NCBI RefSeq assembly: GCF_900105475.1
Contig: NZ_LT629777.1
Span: 1,116,001-1,180,000 of the forward strand
From: Pseudomonas asplenii
GTDB taxonomy: Bacteria; Pseudomonadota; Gammaproteobacteria; Pseudomonadales; Pseudomonadaceae
Reading direction: 5' to 3'
Length of the DNA: 64,000 nt
Part shown: piece by piece, positions 16,861 through 32,375 of the stretch
How the letters are laid out: every line of letters starts with the position of its first letter
How positions within the stretch are numbered: the stretch's first letter is position 1
Position numbers and translations under genes: made by a program
The notes under the pieces: generated by a model
What the model saw: the letters and a program-made list of their open reading frames with translations, nothing else
Told to the model about the DNA's origin: nothing
Databases searched by the model: none

Positions 16861-18764
16861 GGCGTCGCCTGCTGTCGACGCAGGTCGATCACCGCGGCGT
16901 CATCGTCCTGACCATCGAACAGTTGTTGCGGATCGCTCGGCAGCAACAGCGAATTGCCCTGACGGGCTGCCGGTCGGCTGAGTTCGCGCAGCCGGTTGTA
17001 GCCGGTCGAGCTGGCTTCGATCATGTCTTCCTTGCCACGCACGATGGTCGGGCGCAGGAACACCATGAGGTTGGTCTTGTCACGCGTCTCGCTGTTCCAA
17101 CGGAACAGCGCCCCCAGGTAGGGAATGTCGCGCAGCAGCGGCACGCCGCTTTCCTGGCTGCGGATACTGTCCTTGATCAGGCCACCGATGACGATGATCT
17201 CGCCGTCATCGACCAGGATGGTGCTCTTGAGCACACGCTTGTTGGTGATGAAGTCATCGGACACCAGGGTGCTTGATGCCAGCTCGGAGTTTTCCTGCTC
17301 GACCCGCAGACGCAGGGTCGAACCTTCGTTGATATGCGGCCGGATCTTCAGCTTGAGACCGATGTCTTCGCGGCTGATCGTGGTGTAGGGCTTGTCGTTG
17401 CCGATACCGGAAGTCTGGTAGGAGCCACTCTTGAACGGCACGTTCTGACCCACCAGAATTTCCGCCTCCTGGTTATCCAGGGTCAGCAGGCTCGGCGTGG
17501 ACAGCACGTTGTTGCGCACATTGCGCGCCAGGGCCGACACCAGCAGGCCAAAACGGTCGTTACCCACACGCAACACGGCGCCATCGGGCAACGTGGTTTC
17601 GGGTTTGCCGAAACCTGCGAGGGTGATTGGCGCATCGGTAAAGGTCACTGTGCCCTGGAGCGCGCCGGAATGGCTGCCCCACTGCACGCCGAGAACGTCC
17701 TTGATGTCGCCGGAGACCTCGACGATCGCCGCATGGATCAGCACCTGCGAGCGCGGCTGATCAAGCTGGCGCACAATCCCTTCCAGGGTGCGTACCTGGC
17801 TCGGCTCGGCGATCAGCACCAGGGCGTTCTGGCTCTCATCGGCCTTGACCACCGCCTTGGACACCGTGCTGTCCCGACTGGCGGCGCCCGCACTGTCCTG
17901 GCCCACTCCCTGGCCCATGGCGTCCAGGACCTCGGCCAACTGCTTGGCATCGCTGTAGCGCAGGCGGATCACCCGGGCATTGTCCGCGACCACCGGGGCC
18001 GGAGTGTCGAGCGAGCGGGCCAGTTGACCGAGACGCTGGCGCACCGCCTTGGGTCCGATCAGCAACAGACGGTTGCCGCGCGTATCGGCAATCACCTGGC
18101 TGCCCGACTCGGCGCCCTGCTTGCCCAGAGACTGCTCCAGCAGCCGGGCCAGCTCGGCCGCCAGACCATGGCGCAACTGCAACACTTCATGAGCGTGTTT
18201 GTGCCCGGTATCCAGTTCCCGAATGATCCGGGCGATGCGCCGGACATTGCTGGCGCTGTCAGTCACCACCAGGGCATTGGCCGATGTCGAAGGCCCGACA
18301 TAACCGTTGACCGAGACCAGCGGACGCACCAGGGCCGCAATATCGCCGGCCGTGCTCTGGTTGAGCGCCACCACCTGGGTGACGAACTGCCCGGTCGAGG
18401 CACTGCCGCTGGTGGCATCGCTGGCACGGGTACGCGCATCCGTCACGGGCGCGATGAGAATCCGGTCGCCCTCGTCGATCACCGTGAAATTGTGGGCATC
18501 GAGCACCGAGTAGAACAGCCGCCGCACCCCTTCGCGATCCAGTTCCTGTTCCGAGAGCACCGTGATACGCCCCTGGACACGGGGATCGAGAACCACCGTG
18601 GTGTCGAGTATCGACGACATCTCACGGACCACATCGCGCAGTTCGGCATCGTTCATCGCCAGTTGCCAACGCGGCTCTTCGGCCGACGCCGGTGCGAACG
18701 CCACCGACCACAGCAGGCCACAGAGCAGTGGACGCCAGCCGACGGGCACGGCGGACCAGCTCAT
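16857..18764 (-). CDS. gspD: Type II secretion secretin GspD
   Basis: The product is 635 aa with a signal peptide ending near FAPASA. N0-N3 repeats follow, with VNGYVGPSTSANALVVTDSA and ADTRGNRLLLIGP as clear N1/N2-type domains. The C-terminal secretin core includes VPLLRDIPYLGALF, the secretin signature. It would form the outer-membrane gate. No gene for a pilotin (GspS) is seen nearby. It overlaps gspC by 4 bases. Confidence 0.95.
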   Translation of the reverse strand: MSWSAVPVGWRPLLCGLLWSVAFAPASAEEPRWQLAMNDAELRDVVREMSSILDTTVVLDPRVQGRITVLSEQELDREGVRRLFYSVLDAHNFTVIDEGDRILIAPVTDARTRASDATSGSASTGQFVTQVVALNQSTAGDIAALVRPLVSVNGYVGPSTSANALVVTDSASNVRRIARIIRELDTGHKHAHEVLQLRHGLAAELARLLEQSLGKQGAESGSQVIADTRGNRLLLIGPKAVRQRLGQLARSLDTPAPVVADNARVIRLRYSDAKQLAEVLDAMGQGVGQDSAGAASRDSTVSKAVVKADESQNALVLIAEPSQVRTLEGIVRQLDQPRSQVLIHAAIVEVSGDIKDVLGVQWGSHSGALQGTVTFTDAPITLAGFGKPETTLPDGAVLRVGNDRFGLLVSALARNVRNNVLSTPSLLTLDNQEAEILVGQNVPFKSGSYQTSGIGNDKPYTTISREDIGLKLKIRPHINEGSTLRLRVEQENSELASSTLVSDDFITNKRVLKSTILVDDGEIIVIGGLIKDSIRSQESGVPLLRDIPYLGALFRWNSETRDKTNLMVFLRPTIVRGKEDMIEASSTGYNRLRELSRPAARQGNSLLLPSDPQQLFDGQDDDAAVIDLRRQQATP

Positions 18765-19270
18765 GGTTTCACCCCGATAGCCGGGGTCACTGGCCGCAGA
18801 TAAGACGTCGCAGGCACGGCAACCGGGACCGCACCCGGATGCACTGACAATGACCTGCGCCCAGGCGGCTCCAGCCCCAGCGACTCCTCGCGTCCGTTAC
18901 GCCAGAGCACCACCCGCCCGGCCTCGACCCGCCGCAGGACACTGCCGCCCGGCAGGCTGTCGCCGACCCGATAGATCCGCTGGCCCTGGGCTCCCGCCAG
19001 CAGCGCCCGCGACGCACCGGAACTGGCGACAAAACTGGCACGCAACTGCAAGGGTTCGCTGCTACGCGCCGGGACGCCATGGCCCTGCAGGCCGAGCACC
19101 GTGGCCACTGCGCCATGATTGAGCGGCAACGGCGGCGCGACTGTCGCGCCGGTCGTGACGGCAACCGGGGCGACGGGCAGGTCGCGACGAAACACCCACT
19201 CATCCCAGGCCAGGCAGGCACCATGAACCAACGGCAGCAGGCACAGCAGCGCGCGCAAAAGAAATCGCAC
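18761..19270 (-). CDS. gspC: Type II secretion protein GspC (short, HR domain only)
   Basis: The product is 169 aa from a GTG at 19270 that has GAGG 6 bases upstream; the open frame reaches a TTG at 19297. One N-terminal membrane helix is followed by a Pro/Ala linker and a homology region (RASFVASSGASRALL, then YRVGDSLPGGSVLRRVEAGRVVL), which is the part of GspC that touches the secretin N0 domain. No PDZ or coiled-coil C-terminus is present, so the protein is much shorter than XcpP-type GspC. Similarity is to a short motif, but the place at the head of the operon supports the call. Confidence 0.75.
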   Translation of the reverse strand: MRFLLRALLCLLPLVHGACLAWDEWVFRRDLPVAPVAVTTGATVAPPLPLNHGAVATVLGLQGHGVPARSSEPLQLRASFVASSGASRALLAGAQGQRIYRVGDSLPGGSVLRRVEAGRVVLWRNGREESLGLEPPGRRSLSVHPGAVPVAVPATSYLRPVTPAIGVKP

Positions 19271-19616
19271 CGGCCACCTCACCAACACGGGCGGCAAAAC
19301 ATCCGCCGGTAATGCCCATATTCATGAGCAAAACAGAACGCAGTTCGTACCCTGAAAACAACAATGATCAGAGTCCCCACAAAATCCTTGAACACGCCGA
19401 TATTTCTCCTATATACGACAGGCACTTCCAATACCGCTTGATAACAATTACGGAAAACATTCAGGAGTAACAAAACTCGATATGCCATGCAACATTCAGA
19501 GTAATAAAACCGGCCACTCTAAAATCCGAAAAGAGTACTCACCGGATTGACAGTCAATACGTCCAGGAAAGATCCGGGACAACTTTCCTGCATTGTCCCG
19601 GATTCATCAGGCTGAC
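19271..19616. other. Intergenic region upstream of gspC
   Basis: No gene is seen. The part from 19300 to 19560 is clearly more AT-rich than the flanks and probably holds the gspC operon promoter. The 19572-19603 hairpin lies at its far end. No clear -35/-10 pair can be fixed by eye. Confidence 0.5.
19572..19603 (-). terminator. Hairpin after the LPMO gene
   Basis: ATCCGGGACAA (19572-19582) and TTGTCCCGGAT (19593-19603) form a perfect 11-bp stem with a 10-base loop, 14 bases after the LPMO stop. On the minus strand the stem is followed by CTTTCC, not a true T-run, so termination may be partial. Confidence 0.6.
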
Positions 19617-21065
19617 TTACTTGGCGATCCAGGCATCCTGCCAATTCGAGCCGTGACCTGGGACATAGTGATGGCTATTGATCTTGCACCAGGCACCGTC
19701 CGGGAACGGTTTGCACTCGTAGACCGTGTCACCCTGGAGTACCGTGGTCCCCGGCTGGTAATCGGCAATGCCGTCCGGATACACCTTGTCGTATTCCAGG
19801 CCACCGCCTTCGCCACCCAGCTCGATGGACACCAGGTCCTGGCGGGTGGTGCGCCCGTCGACCGTTACCCCGACCAGCTTGACCTGATGAGTGCCCGGTG
19901 CGCTGCGCACATCCACGTTCAGCCAGGCGGCACCGGCTTCGATCTGTTGCGTGGTGGAGCCCACCGCCTTGTTGCCAGCCTCGAAGACCGTGACCTCGAC
20001 ATTCATCGGGCGGTTGCCCAGCACGGGCACCGGCAGGGCAAGACGGCCCTTGTCCAACGCCAGGTCATTGTTCATCGTCGAGAGGCGCAATTCAGCAGCG
20101 GCGTCTTCCTGCAGGTCCAGTTGCAGCTCATAGCGCTTGACGCCGCTCTCGGCCTTGGCAAAGACCTTGTTCGCCCCCTTGATCGGGTTGATCCGGCCCT
20201 CTTCGTCACGGACACCGGCACGCACCAGCTCCTGGCTCCGGTTGATCTGCTCGGCCAGTTTGAACGACCAGTTCTCGGGCCGGCCTTCCTGCTCCGTATC
20301 GATGCTGATCTCGACCCGCCGCGCGGCGATCTCGCCATCGGCGCCAAAGCCCCGGGCCTTGATCTTGTCGCCCACCAGCAGGGCGTTGGGCGCCGGCGTG
20401 ATCGTGCCGACCGCCTGCCAGCCATCCGGCGCGACCGCTTCGGCGAGGATGTTCACATCTGCCACGTTGTAGAAGGCCGCCGCAGTGTCACCGACGGTCC
20501 AGACCGCGAGGATGACGTGCTGGCCGCTCTTGTCGGCGGGGATCGTACAGGCGTGCCTGGCGCCGGAAACCGGCAGCACGTTCTGCCCGTCGACCTCACA
20601 GAAAGGCACGCTGTCGAACGCAGCGCGGGTCAGCGGCTGGTTGGGGTTCCAGCCGGAGCGGGTAATGAAATACTCATGCTTGGTAGCCGGATGTGCGGCG
20701 GTGTACTGCCAGGTGAACTCGACGTCACGCTCCTTGATTTCAGTCAGGTGCCAGCGCGTTGCACTCTGGGCATCCATCGCGGAGAAATTGGCCGAGCCGC
20801 CGCTGGCGATCTTGCCATCCATGGGCCCCTGCAGCGGGCCTCCACCACTCCCGGCCGGAAACCCCTTGAAGGTCTCGCCCACACTCTGCGGCTCATACTG
20901 CGCGCCGCCACAATCCTTGCTCAAACCCAACTGGCAGGCATACGCCCGCGAGGGCGGATTGCTCAGATAACCATGAGCCGCCGCCTGTTGCGAAGCAACC
21001 AGGGCCGTCATCATGGTCAGAGCGGACGCACCTGCGACGATCGAACCCGAACGTTTTTTCATCAT
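19617..21065 (-). CDS. gbpA: Lytic polysaccharide monooxygenase, GbpA/CbpE-like chitin-binding protein
   Basis: The product is 482 aa. A Sec signal peptide ends in QQAAA, leaving His31 (HGYLSNPPSR) as the mature N-terminus, the copper-binding histidine of AA10 LPMOs. A second brace His is likely in ATKHEYF, and AAFYNVADVNI holds the axial Phe. Two central GbpA-type domains follow (about residues 210-310 and 315-405). A C-terminal CBM5/12/73-like chitin-binding module comes last (VYECKPFPDGAWC). It should be secreted, bind chitin and cleave it oxidatively. The ATG at 21065 gives the signal peptide directly; frames from 21104 add 13 unneeded residues. The T2SS operon follows on the same strand and probably exports it. 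Confidence 0.93.
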   Translation of the reverse strand: MMKKRSGSIVAGASALTMMTALVASQQAAAHGYLSNPPSRAYACQLGLSKDCGGAQYEPQSVGETFKGFPAGSGGGPLQGPMDGKIASGGSANFSAMDAQSATRWHLTEIKERDVEFTWQYTAAHPATKHEYFITRSGWNPNQPLTRAAFDSVPFCEVDGQNVLPVSGARHACTIPADKSGQHVILAVWTVGDTAAAFYNVADVNILAEAVAPDGWQAVGTITPAPNALLVGDKIKARGFGADGEIAARRVEISIDTEQEGRPENWSFKLAEQINRSQELVRAGVRDEEGRINPIKGANKVFAKAESGVKRYELQLDLQEDAAAELRLSTMNNDLALDKGRLALPVPVLGNRPMNVEVTVFEAGNKAVGSTTQQIEAGAAWLNVDVRSAPGTHQVKLVGVTVDGRTTRQDLVSIELGGEGGGLEYDKVYPDGIADYQPGTTVLQGDTVYECKPFPDGAWCKINSHHYVPGHGSNWQDAWIAK

Positions 21066-21585
21066 AGTTTCTAATCCCGGCATGAATGATTGAAGTACTT
21101 GCATCCGTTCAACTCGAACATTCGAAATATTTTTAATATGGACACACCTCTCCCTGAGAAAAACCCCAATGGACAGCCAGTTAAATAGCAGGGCAAAAAT
21201 CGAAAACTCACCATCCGAACTTCAATAGTAAGAATTCGGATTTGCATTTTACGAACATTCAATTTTTTAGCTGTAAGGTAATTCCGATCAGGCAGAGGGA
21301 ATCATCAGCAAGAGTAAATTTGCTTGAGAAGCTTTACCTTTGAAGACAGAGTTCACATTAATTTTTGAAGGAAACTTCAGAAAACCATCAAGACAAATGT
21401 TCAAAAGCCGCGGGGTTATTACACAGGACGAGAGATAACCGAATCGATCCGCCGGGGGCGGCGACGGTCCTGACAGCGCGCGCCCAGCAATAGCTCGGGG
21501 ATCGTCAGGCGGATAGGAGAACAGCGCAATGCGGGGGAGAAAGGCCAACGGCCCCATCAGAGGGGCCGCGGTCGACGCCGAAGAC
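21066..21585. other. AT-rich gene-free region between hemE and the LPMO gene
   Basis: No convincing gene is seen in these 520 bases. The part 21100-21420 is strongly AT-rich and should contain the LPMO promoter; the word gaatgttcg occurs twice on the minus strand there. Short open frames at 21071-21262 and 21288-21899 lack ribosome sites, and the second overlaps hemE in a different frame. Confidence 0.5.
21549..21568 (-). terminator. hemE terminator-like hairpin
   Basis: CGGCCCC and GGGGCCG form a perfect 7-bp stem around a 6-base loop, 17 bases after the hemE stop. On the minus strand a pyrimidine-rich TTGGCCTTTCTC follows. Confidence 0.5.
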
Positions 21586-22653
21586 TCAGCGGTGATACTG
21601 CGCGGAAAACTCGTGCACGGCGTTGATAAAGGCACCGGCGTGTTCCGGATCGACTTCCGGAGTGATCCCGTGGCCCAGGTTGAACACATGGCCCGATCCT
21701 TCACCGTAACTGGCAAGAATACGTGCGACTTCAGCACGAATGGCTTCGGGCTTGGCATACAGCACGGTCGGGTCCATGTTGCCTTGCAGGGCCACCTGGT
21801 GACCGACCCGACGACGGGCATCGCCCAGGTCGCAGGTCCAGTCCAGGCCCAGAGCATCGGCGCCGGCGTCGGCAATGCTTTCCAGCCACAGGCCGCCATT
21901 CTTGGTGAACAGGATCACCGGCACCTTGCGGCCTTCGTGCTCGCGGATCAGGCCACTGACGATCTTGCGCATGTAGGCCAGGGAGAACTCCTGATAAGCC
22001 GCGGCCGACAGGTTGCCGCCCCAGGTATCGAAGATCTGCACCGCCTGGGCACCGGCCAGGATCTGCCCATTGAGGTAGGCGATCACCGACTGGGCCAGCT
22101 TGTCCAGCAACAGGTGCAGGGCCTGCGGGTTGTCGTAGAGCATCGCCTTGGTCTTGCGGAAGTCTTTCGAGGAACCGCCTTCGACCATGTACGTCGCCAG
22201 GGTCCAGGGGCTGCCCGAGAAGCCGATCAGCGGCACGCGGCCATTGAGTTCACGACGGATGGTACTGACTGCGTCCATCACGTAACCCAGATCCTTCTGC
22301 GGATCGGGGATCGGCAGTGCCTCGATATCGGCCAGGTTGTTGATGACCTTCTTGAAGCGCGGACCTTCGCCGGTCTCGAAATACAGGCCTTGGCCCATGG
22401 CATCGGGGATGGTCAGGATGTCGGAGAACAGAATCGCGGCATCCAGGCCCGGGTAGCGATCGAGGGGTTGCAGGGTCACTTCACAGGCGAACGCCGGATT
22501 CATGCACAGGCTCATGAAGTCGCCGGCCTTGGCGCGACTGGCGCGGTACTCCGGCAGGTAGCGCCCGGCCTGACGCATCATCCACACAGGGGTGACGTCA
22601 ACGGGTTGCTTGAGCAGGGCACGCAGGAAACGGTCGTTCTTCAGGGCAGTCAT
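21586..22653 (-). CDS. hemE: Uroporphyrinogen decarboxylase
   Basis: The product is 355 aa, the normal length for HemE. The signature [16 protein letters not shown] is near residue 25 and holds the Arg residues that bind the substrate acetates. The second signature, [13 protein letters not shown], lies near residue 145. The enzyme removes four carboxyl groups from uroporphyrinogen III to give coproporphyrinogen III in heme synthesis, in the cytoplasm. It is preceded by a strong terminator of gltD, so it has its own promoter in the 48 bases or so between that terminator and the start. Confidence 0.97.
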   Translation of the reverse strand: MTALKNDRFLRALLKQPVDVTPVWMMRQAGRYLPEYRASRAKAGDFMSLCMNPAFACEVTLQPLDRYPGLDAAILFSDILTIPDAMGQGLYFETGEGPRFKKVINNLADIEALPIPDPQKDLGYVMDAVSTIRRELNGRVPLIGFSGSPWTLATYMVEGGSSKDFRKTKAMLYDNPQALHLLLDKLAQSVIAYLNGQILAGAQAVQIFDTWGGNLSAAAYQEFSLAYMRKIVSGLIREHEGRKVPVILFTKNGGLWLESIADAGADALGLDWTCDLGDARRRVGHQVALQGNMDPTVLYAKPEAIRAEVARILASYGEGSGHVFNLGHGITPEVDPEHAGAFINAVHEFSAQYHR

Positions 22654-22700
22654 GTCGGCATCCGGAAAAAAAGTACGGGCATTTTCTCAGAGCCAGACGC

Positions 22701-22728
22701 AAAAGGCACGGCGAGAGCCGTGCCTTTT
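22701..22728. terminator. Bidirectional-looking terminator after gltD
   Basis: AAAAGGCACGGC (22701-22712) and GCCGTGCCTTTT (22717-22728) form a perfect 12-bp stem with a GAGA loop. A-run and T-run flanks suit termination on the minus strand after gltD. Confidence 0.88.
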
Positions 22729-22761
22729 ATCTATCGGGTCAATTTGTCGCGGGTCAGCAGG

Positions 22762-28660
<5,899 letters not shown>

Positions 28661-29008
28661 AGACACTTTCTCACCAGGCTGCCTCTAAAAGAGGCAAATT
28701 TCTTTTCAATTCAACCACTTACCATCCACGCCGAACGTACGCCGGCTTTGCAGGGGCAAAAGGGAGGTCATTGTACACACCGACACAAGCACCCACAAAT
28801 TTAGCGGCGAAATGTCGCAAATCCGCGTCGCATTTATGAAAGGTTTAAATGGATATTTCGTGCTAGTCAAAACTTTTTTGAATTTTGACCGGGACAACTC
28901 AAATCTACCGTGACGCAGACACCACAAGGCACGCCGCTTCACGGGCGGTGTGCTCAAGTGGAAATTTTGAGGTGCTGGAAAGGCGGCCTGGGTAAGGCCG
29001 CCAAATCA
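28661..29008. promoter_or_regulatory. gltB upstream region
   Basis: These 348 bases lie between damX and gltB, both on the minus strand, and hold no gene. An inverted repeat GTCAAAA-N10-TTTTGAC (28866-28889) in an AT-rich patch could be an operator or hairpin for gltBD. The damX terminator lies at the far end. Confidence 0.5.
28982..29002 (-). terminator. damX terminator-like hairpin
   Basis: GGCGGCC (28982-28988) and GGCCGCC (28996-29002) form a 7-bp GC stem with a 7-base loop, 6 bases after the damX stop. On the minus strand TTTCC follows. Confidence 0.6.
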
Positions 29009-30592
29009 TCAGCGAGTTGTGGCGAGGTCCTGTTGGACGCTGGCGACAGTGCGAGGCCAAGGTTTACCAGCCTGAACCTTCGCTGGCAAGGCTTTGATAG
29101 CGCTGACCGCTGCATCGCGGCTGGCGAAGCTACCATAAGTGATCACATATAGCGGCTTGCCATTGAGCACTTTCTTGAAATAACGATACTCGCCGCCCTG
29201 TTCCTTGATGAAGTTCTGGGCCGTGGTTTCGGAACTGGTGCCCAGGATCTGCACCACATAGTGACCAGGAGCCTGACCCGCATACCAACTGCTACCGGCG
29301 GCCGGCTTGGCGGTCGCCACCGGCTTCTCGGCCGGTTTCTCGGCCTTGGCCACCGGTTTGGCCGTTGGCACCGGCACTGGCGTTTGCGCAGGCTTGGCGG
29401 CCGGCTTGGCCGTGGCCACCTGGGCTGGAGCCGGGGTCGGATGAGTGGGTGTCGGACCTGCTGGAACGCCCAGGGGCGGAGCGGTGGTGGTGACGGTTGG
29501 CGGCTGGGCCACACCGCCGTCAACCGCAGGAGCGCCACCGTCATCGCCTTCCGGCATGCCACCGGCCGCTTCGGCCAACGGGCCACGCATCACCGGCTGC
29601 GACTGACCGACCAGCGGCAGCGGCATCGGCTGCGAATTACCGGCGAACTCGACCGCCGGTCCACTACCCGGCTTCGGCGCCTGCCCCAGCGGCAGTTGGG
29701 CCTGCTCACTCGGCGCACCGGCAGTCACCGGCGCCTTGCTGCGACCAGAACTCATCCAGGCCGCAGCGATCGCAACCACCACCACGCCGGACAACGCCAA
29801 CACGTATTTCTTCGACATCTTGAACCCCATACTTGGTCGCTTGACCGCGGAGCGGCTGGCAATCATGGCTTCGATCATCGCATCGCGGGCAACCTGGTTG
29901 ATATTGCCAGGCCAACCCTCGGCGCTTTCGTGAATCTCAGTGATCTGCTCAGCGGTAAAAAGTTCGACTCCCTGCCCCGCGCCTTCCAGACGCTGGGCCA
30001 GATACTCGCGTGTTTCCTCTTCCGTGTAGGGCTGCAGCTCGATTACGTGGAAACGTTCTTCCTGCGTGCTGTGCGGCTCCAGAGCGGCGATCAGCGAAGA
30101 CTCGCCGAACAGGAAGACATGCGGTCGACCTTCCGGAGCGCCTGCGGCCAGGGCCAGCAAGGCCTCGATCGCCGAATCGTCCAATTGCTCGGCATCATCG
30201 ACCAGCAGGTAGACTTCCTGCCCGGTCAGCGCCAGCTGTACCACCTGCGCCAGAATCGAAGGCACATCGGTCTCGATCACGCCCAGGGCCTGAGCGATCT
30301 GGTACAGCACACCGGCCGCATCACCGGCGCCGCGAGCGGAAACCACCACGCTCTGCACTGACTGCTTGTTGGTGCTCGCCACCAGTGCCTGGCGCAGCAG
30401 GGTCTTGCCACTGCCCAGCGGGCCGGTGACCACCAGCAGCAACTGGCTGTAACGGGCCAGATGATGCAACTGCCCCAGCACCGGTTTGCGCTGAGCCGGG
30501 AAAAACTTGAAGCCAGGCACCCGTGGAGCGAAAGGATCGTGACTCAACTGATAATGGCCGAGGAAAGCCTCGTCGGCATGCAAACTAGTCAT
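29009..30592 (-). CDS. damX: DamX-like protein: AAA ATPase domain plus SPOR domain
   Basis: The product is 527 aa. Residues 1-250 form an ExeA-like AAA domain with Walker A GPLGSGKT near residue 57 and an acidic Walker B in VYLLVDDAEQLD. One membrane helix (KKYVLALSGVVVVAIAAAW) lies near residues 262-282. A long Pro/Ala/Lys linker and a C-terminal SPOR domain (HYVVQILGTSSETTAQNF onward) follow. SPOR domains bind denuded septal peptidoglycan, so the protein probably acts at the division site. Enterobacterial DamX lacks the ATPase region. The gene starts 10 bases after aroB. Confidence 0.85.
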   Translation of the reverse strand: MTSLHADEAFLGHYQLSHDPFAPRVPGFKFFPAQRKPVLGQLHHLARYSQLLLVVTGPLGSGKTLLRQALVASTNKQSVQSVVVSARGAGDAAGVLYQIAQALGVIETDVPSILAQVVQLALTGQEVYLLVDDAEQLDDSAIEALLALAAGAPEGRPHVFLFGESSLIAALEPHSTQEERFHVIELQPYTEEETREYLAQRLEGAGQGVELFTAEQITEIHESAEGWPGNINQVARDAMIEAMIASRSAVKRPSMGFKMSKKYVLALSGVVVVAIAAAWMSSGRSKAPVTAGAPSEQAQLPLGQAPKPGSGPAVEFAGNSQPMPLPLVGQSQPVMRGPLAEAAGGMPEGDDGGAPAVDGGVAQPPTVTTTAPPLGVPAGPTPTHPTPAPAQVATAKPAAKPAQTPVPVPTAKPVAKAEKPAEKPVATAKPAAGSSWYAGQAPGHYVVQILGTSSETTAQNFIKEQGGEYRYFKKVLNGKPLYVITYGSFASRDAAVSAIKALPAKVQAGKPWPRTVASVQQDLATTR

Positions 30593-30602
30593 CGGAATCT
30601 CA

Positions 30603-31703
30603 TCAACCTTTAAGCTGAGCCAAGGCGCGGTAGTCCGCCCTCAGCGTGGCCTGTAGAACTTCTTTCGGATAATCGTCGGTCACCACGGCTTCGCCCATGC
30701 GGCGCAACAGCACCAGGCGCATGCGACCGTCGAGCACTTTCTTGTCAACTGCCATGTGTTCGAGAAAATCGGCTTCGGTCATTTCCTCGGGAGGAATAAC
30801 CGGCAAACCCGCGCGCTGGAACAGGCGAATACCGCGATCACGCTCGGCCTCGCTGATCCAGCCCAGGCGCGCGGACATCTCCAGCGCCATTACGGTGCCA
30901 GTGGCCACGGCCTCACCATGCAGCCAGACGCCATAGCCCATGTGGGTTTCGATGGCATGGCCGAAGGTGTGCCCGAGATTGAGCGTGGCACGCACGCCGG
31001 ACTCGCGCTCATCGGCACCAACCACCGCAGCCTTGGCCGCGCAGGAACGCTCGATGGCCACGGTCAGGGCAGCCTGGTCGAGGCCACGCAAGGCATCGAC
31101 ATGCTCCTCCAGCCAGGTCAGGAATGGCTCATCGCAGATGAGCCCGTACTTGATGACCTCGGCAAGCCCCGCCGACAACTCGCGGGCCGGCAAGGTCTTG
31201 AGCGTCGCAGTATCGATCAGCACCACGTTCGGCTGGTAGAACGCACCGACCATATTCTTGCCCAACGGGTGGTTGATACCGGTCTTGCCACCCACCGACG
31301 AATCGACCTGGGACAACAAGGTAGTCGGTACCTGGATAAAATCCACCCCGCGCTGGTAACAGGCGGCGGCGAAACCGGCCATGTCGCCAACAACCCCGCC
31401 CCCCAGGGCGATGATGGTGGTGCGGCGATCATGACGGGCTTGCAGCAGACCGTCGAAAATCAGTTGCAGGGTCTGCCAGTTCTTGAAGGCCTCACCATCG
31501 GGCAACACCACGGAAATGACCGAGTAGGCCGCCAGGCTGCGGCTCAGACGCTCAAGATAGAGCGGGGCAACGGTTTCGTTGGAGACGATGGCGACTTGCC
31601 GACCGGCAATATGCGGCGCCAGCAGCTCGAGCTGGTCCAGCAACCCTTCACCAATGTGAATCGGGTAGCTGCGCTCGCCAAGATCGACCTTAAGTGTCTG
31701 CAT
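30603..31703 (-). CDS. aroB: 3-dehydroquinate synthase
   Basis: The product is 366 aa from the ATG at 31703; longer frames reach 31808. The NAD-binding motif [13 protein letters not shown] and the following [20 protein letters not shown] are diagnostic, and [11 protein letters not shown] carries zinc-ligand histidines. It converts DAHP to 3-dehydroquinate in the shikimate pathway. It lies downstream of aroK with a 149-base gap and is followed at 10 bases by damX. Confidence 0.97.
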   Translation of the reverse strand: MQTLKVDLGERSYPIHIGEGLLDQLELLAPHIAGRQVAIVSNETVAPLYLERLSRSLAAYSVISVVLPDGEAFKNWQTLQLIFDGLLQARHDRRTTIIALGGGVVGDMAGFAAACYQRGVDFIQVPTTLLSQVDSSVGGKTGINHPLGKNMVGAFYQPNVVLIDTATLKTLPARELSAGLAEVIKYGLICDEPFLTWLEEHVDALRGLDQAALTVAIERSCAAKAAVVGADERESGVRATLNLGHTFGHAIETHMGYGVWLHGEAVATGTVMALEMSARLGWISEAERDRGIRLFQRAGLPVIPPEEMTEADFLEHMAVDKKVLDGRMRLVLLRRMGEAVVTDDYPKEVLQATLRADYRALAQLKG

Positions 31704-31852
31704 GTGTCCCCACTGTGAAGATGGACGCGCACGTCCCGTCCCAGGATTAACGATTGTTGCCGGCGTCCGTTTCCGGCGCGGCCCGATGGCCTTGAGCCAT
31801 GACCGCAAGCAGGCATGGCGGGCGTCGAGGATAGCGCATTTCCCTTCGTGCT

Positions 31853-32371
31853 TTAACGGGGAGGTAGTTGCTGCAAGCGTTCAAGGATGTCCAACACGAC
31901 CATACGCGGCGGCCGTTCATCGGTTTCCACCACCAGATCGGCGATTTCCCGATAAAGCGGATCACGGAGCGACAGCAGGTCGCGCAGGGTCTTGGCCGGG
32001 TCGGCAGTGCGCAGTAATGGCCGGTTGCGATCACGGGCGGTACGCCCCACCTGCTGCTCCACCGAGGCATGCAGGTAGACCACCCGACCACCGGCATGCA
32101 ACGCCCGACGATTTTCATCGCGCATCACCGCACCACCGCCCGTGGCCAGGACCACACCGTCGCTGGCACACAGCTCGGCAATCATCGCCTGCTCGCGATC
32201 ACGAAAGCCGGGCTCGCCTTCCCTGTCGAAAATCCATGGGATATTCGCGCCGGTGCGCAATTCAATTTCCTTATCGGAATCTTTGAAAGGCAGGCGCAGC
32301 TCTTTGGCCAGCAAACGACCGATGGTGCTCTTTCCAGCCCCCATAGGCCCAACAAGAATCAAATTTCGCAC
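31853..32371 (-). CDS. aroK: Shikimate kinase
   Basis: The product is 172 aa from a GTG start at 32371. The P-loop [11 protein letters not shown] is at residues 8-18, the shikimate-binding residues are in DSDKEIE and PGFRDRE, and ATGGGAV is the conserved glycine motif. It phosphorylates shikimate with ATP. It starts 4 bases after pilQ, so it is transcribed with the pilus operon, as in other pseudomonads. Confidence 0.96.
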   Translation of the reverse strand: MRNLILVGPMGAGKSTIGRLLAKELRLPFKDSDKEIELRTGANIPWIFDREGEPGFRDREQAMIAELCASDGVVLATGGGAVMRDENRRALHAGGRVVYLHASVEQQVGRTARDRNRPLLRTADPAKTLRDLLSLRDPLYREIADLVVETDERPPRMVVLDILERLQQLPPR

Positions 32372-32375
32372 AGAA

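Noticed and set aside
21288..21899. 203-codon minus-strand open frame overlapping the end of hemE
   Set aside because: It is out of frame with hemE for half its length and continues into AT-rich non-coding sequence without a ribosome site.
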